A DNA stretch of 64,000 nt from Vreelandella zhanjiangensis DSM 21076 (GTDB lineage: Bacteria; Pseudomonadota; Gammaproteobacteria; Pseudomonadales; Halomonadaceae): assembly GCF_000377665.1 (NCBI RefSeq), contig NZ_KB898655.1:62715-126714 (forward strand). Reading direction: 5' to 3'. Made by a program: the position numbers and the translations under genes. Positions 43,313 to 52,281 of this stretch are shown in pieces. A model generated the notes under the pieces. The model was not told the origin of the DNA. It did no database searches and saw only the letters and a list, made by a program, of their open reading frames with translations. How positions within the stretch are numbered: the stretch's first letter is position 1; each line of letters begins with the position of its first letter.

Positions 43313-45058
43313 ATGATTAAAAAAGCCATCTTACTACTATTAACTATTCCTTTTTTAATGATGTTTTCAAATTATTCATTTGCCACTGATAATCCTTGTT
43401 TTGATGGTGTTTTTGACAAATTTTACGCAGAAAAAGTAACGGCGGATTATATAACGTATTTTCGTATACGTCATAATCCTAGAGCAGGCGAATGGGGCCA
43501 AAGAGCTGACCTTGGGCAAGGGTGGTGCACTCTTAGGCGTAGTGCACCGGTTGATTTTGATTTCTACTATGAAAACCCTCTTGGCATTCCTCCAAAAACT
43601 GATGAAGAGTGCGAACAATATTCGGGCTCTTCGGTTCCTCTTTCCCACTCTTCTGCTGATTATTTAACGTCTGGTGGTTCTGTTTCTATTGAAGGGGGCA
43701 CATGCTCTGTTACAGGTGCTGGAGCTGTTTGTGATAATGAAAATTGCACGGTTACGCTTAAGTCCACTTCGACGGGGGAAGTTGGGGAGTTTCGGCTAGC
43801 AAATGATGAAAATGATATAGATTTAAGACAAATTTCTAACTCCGATTATCCTTCACCCGGCAACCCTGCGTCTGCTGACTTTTTACGTAAGCTCCCGATT
43901 AGGGGTGCTGATGATTATTGTGCGTCCAGGTCCAATTGCGTATTTATCGATGGTGGGTTTTATTTGGTTGAGTGGGATATTGCTCCTCACTGGTTTGGTC
44001 ATGTCGATAGTAATGGCGACATTGTTATTAATCGAGAGGGTGTCACCCTTGATGGTGGCGATGGTGATACGGGCGATGGCGATACGGGCGGTGGTTCTAC
44101 TGATGATGGTTCTAACGGCGGTGGCTCTACTGGTGGTGGCTCTACTGGTGGTGGCTCTACTGGTGGTGGCTCTACTGGTGGTGGTTCTACCGGTGGTAGC
44201 TCTAGTGGCGGTGGCTCTACCGGTGGTGGCTCTAGTGGCGGTGGCTCTGGTGACGGTGGCTCTACGGTGCCTGAGTTTGACCTGGATGAGTCAGCCATTA
44301 TTGCTGCGATTGAATCTGCGGGTAGAGCTAATCAAAACGCTATTCGTGCGCTGTCGAACGACACAATGGGCAAGATTGACCAGCAGACCGATACGCTTAA
44401 TGCCGCTACCACCGCTCAGACTAACGCACTTAACAGCAGCCTAGCCGCGCAGACCGATACCGTTAACAGCGCCTTAGACTCACAAACCAATACCCTTAAT
44501 CAAACACTAGATAATCGAACCGATAATCTATCCCGCCAATTAGATGACCAAAACACGCGGTTTTCTGCTGCGTTCGATTCGTTAGGCAATACCGTTACGG
44601 ATGCCATTGATCGCTTTGAGGCTGATGGAGAGAACTCAGGCGGTGACGGTGATGGCGAAGGGCTGCTTGACGCTATTCCAGGGCTGTTAGATAGCCTGGT
44701 CGATAATCTCGCTGGGCGATTTACTGAGCAGGTTGGTGAAGGTGATGACCTTCTTAATACCACCGGTATGGATACAGCGCTGGATCGCCTTAACGACCAG
44801 GAAACCCAATACGGCGAGGACGTTAAAACCTTAATGGATGAAATCGGTGATGGAGCTACCTCCAGCATTGCCGACCAGATTACTTCCCGCCTTCCCTCCT
44901 TGCCGTCCGGTGGCTGCGTACCGCTCCAGTTCGGCCCTATGGAAATCTCCTGCCAAGCGTTTAACACCATCAAGCTCTGGCTGACCTGGATTATCTATTT
45001 CTGGACGGTCGTTAGCATCGTCGACACCTTTTTTCGCTCTGAACAGAGGACGGCATAA
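43313..45058 (+). CDS. Phage adsorption protein pIII-like
   Basis: A 581-aa virion tip protein. Signal peptide (about 24 residues), an N-terminal Cys-containing globular part (25-240) that is AT-rich, a Gly-Ser-Thr linker of repeated G-G-G-S-T units (about 255-320), a helical repeat region (D-T-L-N-A type, 330-450) and a C-terminal membrane anchor (I-K-L-W-L-T-W-I-I-Y-F-W-T-V-V). This matches pIII: N-domains bind the host pilus, the linker gives flexibility and the C-part anchors and releases the virion. GGGGGGAAA precedes ATG 43313. The base composition shift at the linker suggests a swapped receptor domain. Confidence 0.88.
   Translation: MIKKAILLLLTIPFLMMFSNYSFATDNPCFDGVFDKFYAEKVTADYITYFRIRHNPRAGEWGQRADLGQGWCTLRRSAPVDFDFYYENPLGIPPKTDEECEQYSGSSVPLSHSSADYLTSGGSVSIEGGTCSVTGAGAVCDNENCTVTLKSTSTGEVGEFRLANDENDIDLRQISNSDYPSPGNPASADFLRKLPIRGADDYCASRSNCVFIDGGFYLVEWDIAPHWFGHVDSNGDIVINREGVTLDGGDGDTGDGDTGGGSTDDGSNGGGSTGGGSTGGGSTGGGSTGGGSTGGSSSGGGSTGGGSSGGGSGDGGSTVPEFDLDESAIIAAIESAGRANQNAIRALSNDTMGKIDQQTDTLNAATTAQTNALNSSLAAQTDTVNSALDSQTNTLNQTLDNRTDNLSRQLDDQNTRFSAAFDSLGNTVTDAIDRFEADGENSGGDGDGEGLLDAIPGLLDSLVDNLAGRFTEQVGEGDDLLNTTGMDTALDRLNDQETQYGEDVKTLMDEIGDGATSSIADQITSRLPSLPSGGCVPLQFGPMEISCQAFNTIKLWLTWIIYFWTVVSIVDTFFRSEQRTA
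44095..44262 (+). repeat. Gly-Ser-Thr linker repeats in the pIII gene
   Basis: At least ten copies of a 12-15-bp unit of the form GGTGGTGGCTCTACT coding G-G-G-S-T, with variants G-G-S-S and G-D-G-G-S. The array is prone to slippage, so its length may differ between strains. Confidence 0.9.
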
Positions 45059-45409
45059 ATGGCACTCCCTGCACTGCTCGGCGTGGGCGCGATTGTCGGC
45101 TTTTTCACGCGCATTCTGGAATGGCTGGTGTCGCGGGTGGCATCACGCTTTACCAGCCGCTTGGCCGGTATGTTGGTATGGACAACGCTTTACCTAACGC
45201 TTCTGGCAGCGCTTGCGACTACCTTCGCGCTGATCATTAATGGCATTAACGCATCGCTTCCTTCCGAGCTGGCGAACGGTATGGCGGCGGTCAAACCTGA
45301 CAACCTTGAAGGCTGCATTGCCGCTATCTATAGCAGCAAGGTGGCCATGTGGGTCTTCCAGCAGAAAAAGCAGCTGATCGACTGGGAGCAAGGGAGGCCC
45401 GTTCTCTAA
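45059..45409 (+). CDS. Minor coat protein pVI-like (DUF2523-type)
   Basis: A 116-aa membrane protein with two or three helices (about residues 5-20 and 38-65), located between pIII and Zot as in all inoviruses. It begins one base after the pIII stop. pVI partners with pIII at the virion end that leaves the cell last. The stop overlaps the Zot start (TAATG). Confidence 0.85.
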   Translation: MALPALLGVGAIVGFFTRILEWLVSRVASRFTSRLAGMLVWTTLYLTLLAALATTFALIINGINASLPSELANGMAAVKPDNLEGCIAAIYSSKVAMWVFQQKKQLIDWEQGRPVL

Positions 45410-46473
45410 TGGCCGTCTATGTCGTCACCGGCAAACTGGGTGCCGGAAAAACCCTGGTCGCCGTGGGCAAGATCAAAGACAAGCTTAACCAGGGCTGCAA
45501 GGTCGCCACCAATCTGGATTTAAACCTGGATAAGCTGATTGGTGAAAAAGCCAAGCTTACCCGATGCTACCGCATCCCTGATAAACCCGTCCTTGCTGAC
45601 CTTGAAGCCATCGGCACCGGTACCGAGGATTACGACGAAAACAAGAACGGCCTGTTGGTACTCGATGAATGCGGTACCTGGTTTAACGCCCGTTCCTGGA
45701 ACGATAAAAGCCGCCAGGACGTCATTAACTGGTTTCTCCATGCCCGCAAATTGGGCTGGGATATCATTTTTCTGATCCAAGACTTGTCGATCATGGACAA
45801 GCAAGCCCGCGTCGCCCTCGCTGAACACGTTGTTTACTGCCGCCGTCTGGATCGCGTCTCCGTGCCGTTTATCGGCGCGCTCTACTCGATGTTTGTGGGC
45901 TCAAAAATGCCCCTGCCCAAGGTACATCTGGGTATCGTCAAATACGGCGACTCACCGCAAAGCCTCACGGTAGAACGCTGGACGTATACCGGTCGCGCGC
46001 TTTACCCCGCGTATGACACCAAGCAAGCCTTCTCCGACCATTACCCCCACGGCGCCTACTCCGTGCTGCCGCCCTGGCTCACCCACGGCAGGCTTCGGGT
46101 ACTACGTGATGCGAGTTTCTATATGAAAATGACCCGTATTTATTGGAAACGCTTTAACCGTCCGTTTCTTTCCCTGGCCTCGTTTGCCCTGGGCTGCTTT
46201 ATCACCCTCTCTGTCCTGGTCGCGGATCGTGTCAACGCTCGCTCACCAGATGACACTCCTCCCGCTGCACCGTTAGCACTGCCCGACCTCAGCACCACCC
46301 GTATCGCCAGCTTTAGCCAGTTTGGCGACCACACCGCTTACCGCCTCATTGATAGCAACCAACAGTCCCTTACCACCGACGATCTCGCCCGCCAAGGCTT
46401 CGGCATCGTCCCGGTGAGCGCCTGCCATGTTCGCGTAGAAAATGGAGTTACCCATGCTGAAATTCGCTGCTAA
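45409..46473 (+). CDS. Zonula occludens toxin-like assembly ATPase (pI)
   Basis: A 354-aa Zot/pI protein that energises virion export at the inner membrane. Walker A G-K-L-G-A-G-K-T near residues 7-14, Walker B L-L-V-L-D-E-C-G near 82-89, and a membrane helix about 257-275 (S-F-A-L-G-C-F-I-T-L-S) followed by a periplasmic tail that meets the secretin. ATG 45409 overlaps the upstream stop. Its end overlaps the secretin start by 20 bp. Confidence 0.92.
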   Translation: MAVYVVTGKLGAGKTLVAVGKIKDKLNQGCKVATNLDLNLDKLIGEKAKLTRCYRIPDKPVLADLEAIGTGTEDYDENKNGLLVLDECGTWFNARSWNDKSRQDVINWFLHARKLGWDIIFLIQDLSIMDKQARVALAEHVVYCRRLDRVSVPFIGALYSMFVGSKMPLPKVHLGIVKYGDSPQSLTVERWTYTGRALYPAYDTKQAFSDHYPHGAYSVLPPWLTHGRLRVLRDASFYMKMTRIYWKRFNRPFLSLASFALGCFITLSVLVADRVNARSPDDTPPAAPLALPDLSTTRIASFSQFGDHTAYRLIDSNQQSLTTDDLARQGFGIVPVSACHVRVENGVTHAEIRC

Positions 46474-47848
46474 AACCGCTGCCACGTTCGCCCTGGCCAC
46501 CGGCATCGCCATCAGCGCCTATGCCGCCCCCATTCAGATGCAAGACACCGATATTCGGGACTTTGTGCGCTGGTACGTTGAGCAAACCGATACTCCGCTG
46601 GCGATTCACCCCACGGCCACCGGCACACTCACGGTGTACGCCCCCGATGTGCCGGATCATCAGCTCGATGAATTCTTCCAAGGGGTATTGAGTTCGCATG
46701 GTTACACTATTCTGCCCGGCAACCCGCCGACCGTTGCCCCGGCAAGCCAAGCACCTCAGCCAAGAGGCCTACACGATCCCGCCGACGCCCTTGCCAACGT
46801 GCCGACCCTGACACCACCCGAAAAGCCCCAGGCAACGCACCTGTTTTCGTTCGATAACGTGCGCGCTGATGATGTCGCCCCGCTGGTGACAAACTTTCTG
46901 ACCCAGAACGCCCAAGACGGTACCCCCCTTGCACGTGTCCAGGTACTCCATGCCTCTAACGGCCTATTAGCCAAAGGCCCAGAAAAACAGCTCTCCAAGC
47001 TCCAGGAGCTGCTCCCCCAGGTAGACGTTGCCCACCCGCAGCTGCTCATTCAGGCGGTTATCTTTGAAACCACGGACGGCGACACTTTCGACCTAGGCGT
47101 ATCACTCGGACGGGCAACCGGTAGCGGTGTCGCCGGTGGTTTCAATACGGCCAACCTCGGCACATCGCTAGCCTCTTCGGGCGGCACTTTCGGGATATTC
47201 GACGGGGATATACTCGCCTTTGCCATCAATGCGTTACAGCGTGACTCACGCTCTAACGTGTTATCCACGCCGCAAATTCTTACCCTCTCCGGTAAGCGCG
47301 GCACTATTTCCATCGGCCAGAACGTGCCGTTTGTCACAGGCCGCGTGACCGGCGAATCAGCGGACGTTAACAGCCCCTTTCAGACCATAGAGCGCCGCGA
47401 TGTAGGCATACGCTTAAACGTGCTGCCCGTAGTCACCGCCTCCGGCTTGGTCATCATGGATATCACCACCTCCGCCGACTCGCTCACGGATTCTCTGCTG
47501 GCATCCGATATCATCACCAACCAACGCCAAATAAACACCACCGTACAAATACGCTCCGGCCAAACACTGCTGTTAGGCGGCCTCTCGTCACAAGATGACC
47601 GTTCCCAGGTCTCTGGCGTTCCAGGTCTTTCCAGCGTTCCCATTGCCGGTCGTCTCTTCCAGAACGAATCCACTTCCACCCAACGCACTAACCTCCACGT
47701 ACTGCTTCAAGCCACCGTGCTACCTCGCTACGACGCTACCCAGCTCGCCAACATCCATGATCAAAGCGGCTCACTTACGGCCAATCTCGTGGCGATGAAC
47801 TGGCGGCAAGCAGTCGAGACCATCCCTGTAACACGTCTCGCAGAGTGA
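46454..47848 (+). CDS. Phage-encoded secretin (pIV)
   Basis: A 464-aa outer-membrane secretin that forms the exit channel. Signal peptide (A-Y-A-A about residue 24), N0 domain (about 25-90, V-Y-A-P-D-V), Pro-rich linker, N1/N3-type domain (F-D-N-V-R-A-D-D-V-A-P-L-V) and secretin core ending with G-Q-T-L-L-L-G-G-L and V-P-G-L-S-S-V-P-I-A-G-R-L-F, the family C-terminal motif. GGAG before ATG 46454. Pf-type phages normally lack this gene and borrow a host secretin; this one carries its own, as Ff phages do. Confidence 0.92.
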   Translation: MLKFAAKTAATFALATGIAISAYAAPIQMQDTDIRDFVRWYVEQTDTPLAIHPTATGTLTVYAPDVPDHQLDEFFQGVLSSHGYTILPGNPPTVAPASQAPQPRGLHDPADALANVPTLTPPEKPQATHLFSFDNVRADDVAPLVTNFLTQNAQDGTPLARVQVLHASNGLLAKGPEKQLSKLQELLPQVDVAHPQLLIQAVIFETTDGDTFDLGVSLGRATGSGVAGGFNTANLGTSLASSGGTFGIFDGDILAFAINALQRDSRSNVLSTPQILTLSGKRGTISIGQNVPFVTGRVTGESADVNSPFQTIERRDVGIRLNVLPVVTASGLVIMDITTSADSLTDSLLASDIITNQRQINTTVQIRSGQTLLLGGLSSQDDRSQVSGVPGLSSVPIAGRLFQNESTSTQRTNLHVLLQATVLPRYDATQLANIHDQSGSLTANLVAMNWRQAVETIPVTRLAE

Positions 47849-47915
47849 CAACGAAACCCGTTAAAGCAGCTCGCTACAACACATAACAGCATTTCAAAAA
47901 ATTAAGGGAAAGGTC

Positions 47916-49208
47916 ATGGAACGTTGGAACCGTTATTCGATTGCCTCACTGGAGAAAGGCGAACAGGACCCGTTTGGAAAATTGCTGATCAGCTCGGCAG
48001 GTCAGCGTGAGCTGGATGATATCCGCTTGCTAAACGCAGGTGTGGACACGGTACGGCAGCTTTACCAGGGTAAACCCTGTCTGTACCAATTTGACGAAAT
48101 TATTAACGTTTATAACGAAGGCCATGGTGCCACCATGGAGCTATTCGACGTTACCTGGGCAGTAGGAGCCGGCGCAGCCGGTTCAGGCTTTCGCTACCGT
48201 CTCCAGAATAATGAGCTAGGCGTCATCGTGTTCTTTCAGGCACGGCATACCAAGGTGGAGAACATCGGCACCCACCTAAAAATCGAACTCTCTCCCCACT
48301 TCATCCAGGAGCGAAGCCCCCAGCAGTGCCAAGACTTCATGTACAACATCGCAGCTCATATGCTCGCCTATGTGGAACCGGTCGGCTGTGCCATTCACCT
48401 GGCGTTAGACGTCCAGGGCTGGGAACCCCCAAAAGACTTCATGCAGCGCTTCGTGACCCGCTCCAAGAAAATCATGCGGATCGACGGCATTGACGAACTG
48501 GAGTTTGCCCACAGCACCATTGCCACCACCTACGGCCGCGGCGAAACCTACATGTTTGGTACCGCTGGAGCCCTGCAATGTGCCATCTACAACAAGACCC
48601 TTGAAGCCAAGCACCGCGATAAAATGCATCTATGGGAAGGCATCTGGCAACACGCTGTAAAAGACGACCTCAGCCCCGCCTATGATCCTGACGAAACCGT
48701 CTGGCGTATTGAGCTGCGCTTTCATCAATCGGTACTGCGTGAGTTTGCCCAGGGCATACCCTGCAACGTGGATACCGGCGAAGTATTGGACGACTCCCAC
48801 GGATTCAACCGCTTTATCGATGTAGTACCGCACCTCTCCGGCCTCTGGCGTACCGCTATGCAATCCTACCGCCTAGATACCCGCCGGAACCTTATTGATC
48901 CCGCATGGCAAGTCATGCAGGAAGACGCCCGCTTTTACTGTCATGAACCCGGCTTCATGTACAAACGCGCTCGTAAGGCACCTGGCTTAGGTAATGAGAA
49001 AAACGTCACCCTGGCCTTTGGCAACCTCATCAGCATTTATGCCCGGCAAGGCTTCCGCACCCATGAAGCGGTTCGCTTCCTCCAACGCTCCGGCATGTGG
49101 GAAGACTTAGCAGAATACTACCGGCGCAAAGGGGTCGACTCGGGCCAATTCAGGCAAATAGTAGAGCAGAAATTGATAGAACGACGATTAGTAGGGAAAG
49201 CAGCGTAA
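47916..49208 (+). CDS. Phage replication initiation protein (RCR Rep)
   Basis: A 430-aa initiator of rolling-circle replication, of the type found between zot and int in Pf1/Pf4-like phages. Visible features: G-F-R-Y-R-L-Q-N-N near residue 90, H-L-A-L-D-V-Q-G-W near 160-168, and W-R-I-E-L-R-F near 265, typical of the Rep_trans group that nicks the origin through a tyrosine. Strong AAGGGAAAGG upstream. TAATG overlap with the integrase. Confidence 0.85.
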   Translation: MERWNRYSIASLEKGEQDPFGKLLISSAGQRELDDIRLLNAGVDTVRQLYQGKPCLYQFDEIINVYNEGHGATMELFDVTWAVGAGAAGSGFRYRLQNNELGVIVFFQARHTKVENIGTHLKIELSPHFIQERSPQQCQDFMYNIAAHMLAYVEPVGCAIHLALDVQGWEPPKDFMQRFVTRSKKIMRIDGIDELEFAHSTIATTYGRGETYMFGTAGALQCAIYNKTLEAKHRDKMHLWEGIWQHAVKDDLSPAYDPDETVWRIELRFHQSVLREFAQGIPCNVDTGEVLDDSHGFNRFIDVVPHLSGLWRTAMQSYRLDTRRNLIDPAWQVMQEDARFYCHEPGFMYKRARKAPGLGNEKNVTLAFGNLISIYARQGFRTHEAVRFLQRSGMWEDLAEYYRRKGVDSGQFRQIVEQKLIERRLVGKAA

Positions 49209-50197
49209 TGGGCATTAAGAGAGTCAAAACAGGGTGGCAGGTAGACTGCTGGCCAAAGGGTAGATATGGCCCCCGGGTTCGTCGGACGTTTAAACAGCAA
49301 GCATCCGCAAAACGCTTTGAAGCTAAGATTATGGGCCTGGGTGCTTCTGGTGAAGATATCCCGGAACTTCGACGTGATAAACGTCGTTTGCGCGATTTAG
49401 TAGAACAGTGGTATGAGCATCACGGTCATACACTAAAAAGTGCACCCGATCGGGTTCGCTCATTGCGTAAACTTACCGATGCACTCGGCAACCCATTAGC
49501 TACAAAATTTACTGCTCAACAGTGGGTAGAGTACCGTAGTGAACGCTTAAAAGAAGTGAAGCCAAACACCATTAACCATGAACACACGTATCTAAAAGCG
49601 GTCTTCTCCGAGCTAGAGCGGCTATCACTTTGGCCTCACGGCAACCCTATGCAGAAAATACGCAAAGTGCGCACAGATGAAACCGAAAAAGGCTACCTTG
49701 ACCAAGAACAAATAACGTTGCTGCTTGACCACCTCCGCCTTCACGAAACAGAAGACTGCTATTTCATTACGGTTATCTGCCTATCAACCGGCGCACGATG
49801 GAGCGAAGCCCAATCACTCAGGGCTGAAAACGTCCGTAATGATCGCATTGTTTTCGTGGGCACCAAGTCAGGCAAAACACGCACCGTGCCCATCGCCCCC
49901 AGCCTGGCCAAGCAGCTAAGACAACGGAGAAAAATTGGGCGTCTATTTGGCAACCGCTATAAAGCCTTTGCACGCGCTATAAAAACGCTAAGAATCGAAC
50001 TACCGGAAGGCCAGTTAACTCACGTACTACGTCACACCTTCGCGAGCCACTTTATGATGAACGGAGGGAATATTCTGGTGCTACAACAAATACTTGGCCA
50101 CCAATCCATAACGATGACCATGCGCTATGCGCACTTCGCACCCGACCACCTGGAAGAAGCCGCCAAGCTCAATCCGTTGGCAATGTCTACACTGTAG
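49208..50197 (+). CDS. int: Tyrosine recombinase / phage integrase
   Basis: A 329-aa integrase with a short Arg/Lys-rich N-terminus that binds arm sites, a SAM-like core-binding domain (about 60-150) and a catalytic domain: Arg in S-T-G-A-R-W-S-E near residue 200, H-V-L-R-H-T-F near 275-281, and Tyr in T-M-T-M-R-Y-A-H near 306. ATG 49208 overlaps the rep stop. It directly adjoins attR and is responsible for integration into tRNA-Thr. Its stop overlaps candidate arm-type sites. Confidence 0.93.
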   Translation: MGIKRVKTGWQVDCWPKGRYGPRVRRTFKQQASAKRFEAKIMGLGASGEDIPELRRDKRRLRDLVEQWYEHHGHTLKSAPDRVRSLRKLTDALGNPLATKFTAQQWVEYRSERLKEVKPNTINHEHTYLKAVFSELERLSLWPHGNPMQKIRKVRTDETEKGYLDQEQITLLLDHLRLHETEDCYFITVICLSTGARWSEAQSLRAENVRNDRIVFVGTKSGKTRTVPIAPSLAKQLRQRRKIGRLFGNRYKAFARAIKTLRIELPEGQLTHVLRHTFASHFMMNGGNILVLQQILGHQSITMTMRYAHFAPDHLEEAAKLNPLAMSTL

Positions 50198-50211
50198 ACA
50201 CTTTGTAGACA
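50184..50211. other. Candidate integrase arm-type sites TGTAGACA
   Basis: Three copies of the octamer: one inverted (TGTCTACA 50184-50191) and two direct (50193-50200 and 50204-50211), overlapping the int stop codon. A one-mismatch copy, TGTGGACA, lies at 39254-39261 on the other side. This is the expected spacing for arm sites beside the core. Confidence 0.5.
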
Positions 50212-50216
50212 CATAC

Positions 50217-50242
50217 GAAAAAGCCGCCCTTTCGGACGGCTT
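50217..50242. terminator. Phage-borne terminator at attR
   Basis: On the minus strand AAGCCGTCC-GAAA-GGGCGGCTT followed by TTTCG. It ends the tRNA-Thr-Gln-Phe transcript after integration and may also stop int transcription. It is a near copy of the chromosomal terminator at 39061-39087. Confidence 0.8.
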
Positions 50243-50248
50243 GATCTA

Positions 50249-50359
<111 letters not shown>

Positions 50360-50431
50360 GCTTCATATTTTCTTGAGAAAATGACTGCTTTGCAGTTAAG
50401 CTAGTCAGTCAACAAGAAATCTTGTTGGCAA

Positions 50432-50506
50432 TGGCTGGGGTACCAGGATTCGAACCTGGGAATGCCGATACCAAAAACCGGTGCCTTACCACTTGGCGAT
50501 ACCCCA
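50432..50506 (-). tRNA. tRNA-Gln (anticodon TTG)
   Basis: A 75-nt minus-strand tRNA: acceptor TGGGGTA / TACCCCA, anticodon loop TTTTGGT with TTG, T-loop GTTCGAATC and encoded CCA. Same operon as tRNA-Phe and tRNA-Thr. Confidence 0.95.
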
Positions 50507-50511
50507 ACGTT

Positions 50512-50587
50512 TGGTGGCCAGAGACGGAATCGAACCGCCGACACGGGGATTTTCAATCCCCTGCTCTACCAACTGAGCTATCTGGCC
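50512..50587 (-). tRNA. tRNA-Phe (anticodon GAA)
   Basis: A 76-nt minus-strand tRNA: acceptor GGCCAGA / TCTGGCC, anticodon loop TTGAAAA with GAA, T-loop GTTCGATTC and encoded CCA. Only 5 bp separate it from tRNA-Gln, so they form one transcript. Confidence 0.96.
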
Positions 50588-50742
50588 CTTGCCAACGGTG
50601 CGTATTAAACTAAAAACTCAGCTTTTCGTCAACACCTTTGTGAAACTTTCTTTTCTAACCGTTGTTTAGGCTAACTCTACGACTAACGGCGTAGGGCTGA
50701 AACGCCCGTAATTCGTGCGATTGCCGCTTGTTTGAGTGTCGA

Positions 50743-51018
50743 TTACGCCTGCGTCGGCGGCACATAACCTTCCGCTTGATCGGTTGCTTCGTTATCCAGA
50801 AAGCGCTGCATTTGATCCATCAGGTACGCACGGGCTTCCGGGTCGAGCATATTAAGATGCTTTTCATTGATGAGCCGGGTCTGCAGTGCCTGCCATTCTT
50901 CCCAGGCCTGCTTGGAAACGGTCGCTTGAATCTCCTGGCCCTGCTTACCGGGTAGCGGCGGAAACGGGAGGGCCGGCAGCTCTTTTTGGTACTTGCGGCA
51001 AAAAACCGTGTTGCTCAT
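50743..51018 (-). CDS. yggX: Fe(II)-trafficking / oxidative damage protection protein YggX
   Basis: A 91-aa protein with the YggX signature: T-V-F-C-R-K-Y near residues 4-10 (conserved Cys), L-P-G-K-Q-G-Q-E-I near 22-30 and W-x-x-W-Q-A-L-Q-T-R-L-I-N-E near 39-53. It protects iron-sulfur proteins from oxidative damage. It lies 55 bp behind mutY, the conserved mutY-yggX pair of gammaproteobacteria. Confidence 0.95.
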   Translation of the reverse strand: MSNTVFCRKYQKELPALPFPPLPGKQGQEIQATVSKQAWEEWQALQTRLINEKHLNMLDPEARAYLMDQMQRFLDNEATDQAEGYVPPTQA

Positions 51019-51073
51019 GGATGCTCCTTATTGGCTAGGTACTGATCTGGTGCTGATCTATAGGTCCAGGCGC

Positions 51074-52168
51074 CTATACACGCCCTGGCGTTAAGTTAAG
51101 CGTAAAGGGCGTTAGTTGGCTAAGCAGCGCTTTTACAGGGGCTGCCAGGCCAAGCTCACGCGGATTTTCAACGTCATACCATACGCCGCTTTCACGCACC
51201 CCGCTCAGCCTATCGCAGGAAACCGGCTGAGGGGTAATTTCAAGGCGAAAATGGCTAAAGGTATGGTGAAAACTGGGCATGGTGGGTTGGCGCTTGGGCG
51301 ATACGGCATGCATCTCCAGCCAGTCATTGAGCTCGCTGTGTTTTTCAAATTGCGGCAGGCTCCACAGGCCGCCCCATAATCCGCTAGGCGGGCGCTGCTC
51401 TAGCCAGACCCGCCCTTGGCTATCCTGTAGCAGCAGCATGATAGTGCTGCGGGTAGGCAGGGCTTTTTTAGGTTTGGACTCCGGGTAGCGCTGAGGTTCG
51501 CCCTGGGCATATGCCAGGCAAACATCATTAAACGGGCAGACCTTGCAGTCGGGCTTGCTACGTTTACATAGCGTGGCGCCAAAATCCATCATTGCCTGGG
51601 TGAAGTCCGCCAGGCGGGTAGACGGCGTGTAGTGCTCGGCAAGCGTCCATAGCTTACGCTCTACCTCTGGCTTACCAGGCCAGCCGGGGATAGCGTGCAG
51701 CCGCGTTAGCGAGCGTTTGACGTTGCCGTCCAGAATCGCTGCTCGCTGGCCAGTACTTTGGGCAATGATCGCGCCCGCGGTTGAGCGGCCAATGCCCGGC
51801 AACGCGGTGAGCGCTTCAACACTTGTAGTTGGCAGCTCGCCACTGTGCTCGGCAAGCGCCAGCTGAGCGGCCTTATGCAGATTGCGCGCTCGAGCGTAAT
51901 AGCCAAGCCCTGTCCATAAGTGCAGCACTTCGTCCTGAGGCGCCAGCGCTAGTGACTCAAGCGTGGGGAAGCGCGCCATAAAGCGTTCGAAATAAGGGAT
52001 AACCGTCGTTACCTGGGTTTGCTGGAGCATGATTTCTGACACCCACACGCGGTAAGCGCTGCGGGGCGACTGCCAGGGCAGATCATGACGGCCATACTCG
52101 TCGAACCAGGCGATCAGGCGACGATAGAACTCTTCTGCCGTGAGCCTGGGAGTGGGCATATCAGCCAT
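51074..52168 (-). CDS. mutY: A/G-specific adenine DNA glycosylase
   Basis: A 364-aa glycosylase that removes adenine mispaired with 8-oxoguanine. S-E-I-M-L-Q-Q-T-Q-V near residues 41-50 (catalytic Glu), helix-hairpin-helix L-P-G-I-G-R-S-T-A-G-A-I near 117-128 with the catalytic Asp after it, a four-cysteine [4Fe-4S] loop (C-K-R-S-K-P-D-C-K-V-C then C-L-A-Y, about 200-220) and a C-terminal NUDIX-like lesion-recognition domain. ATG 52168 begins M-A-D-M-P; a longer upstream frame runs into the asmA terminator and is dismissed. Confidence 0.95.
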   Translation of the reverse strand: MADMPTPRLTAEEFYRRLIAWFDEYGRHDLPWQSPRSAYRVWVSEIMLQQTQVTTVIPYFERFMARFPTLESLALAPQDEVLHLWTGLGYYARARNLHKAAQLALAEHSGELPTTSVEALTALPGIGRSTAGAIIAQSTGQRAAILDGNVKRSLTRLHAIPGWPGKPEVERKLWTLAEHYTPSTRLADFTQAMMDFGATLCKRSKPDCKVCPFNDVCLAYAQGEPQRYPESKPKKALPTRSTIMLLLQDSQGRVWLEQRPPSGLWGGLWSLPQFEKHSELNDWLEMHAVSPKRQPTMPSFHHTFSHFRLEITPQPVSCDRLSGVRESGVWYDVENPRELGLAAPVKALLSQLTPFTLNLTPGRV

Positions 52169-52233
52169 GCGGTTTCCTTCGATAGAGCGTTCGTAAATAC
52201 TTGGCGCAGCGTGCCAATTAATCATGGGGCAAT

Positions 52234-52261
52234 AAAAAAGCGCCGGCATCGAGGCCGGCGC
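52234..52261 (-). terminator. Terminator after asmA
   Basis: Perfect 8-bp stem GCGCCGGC / GCCGGCGC with a short loop; on the minus strand it is followed by TTTTTTATT. It lies between asmA and mutY, so mutY has its own promoter. Confidence 0.92.
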
Positions 52262-52281
52262 AGAGTGTCTTGCATGAATGC

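Noticed and set aside
43905..44444. Open frames in other phases or on the minus strand across the Gly-Ser-Thr linker (Val/Leu-rich or Pro/Glu-rich)
   Set aside because: Artefacts of the repetitive linker DNA; the pIII reading frame explains the region.
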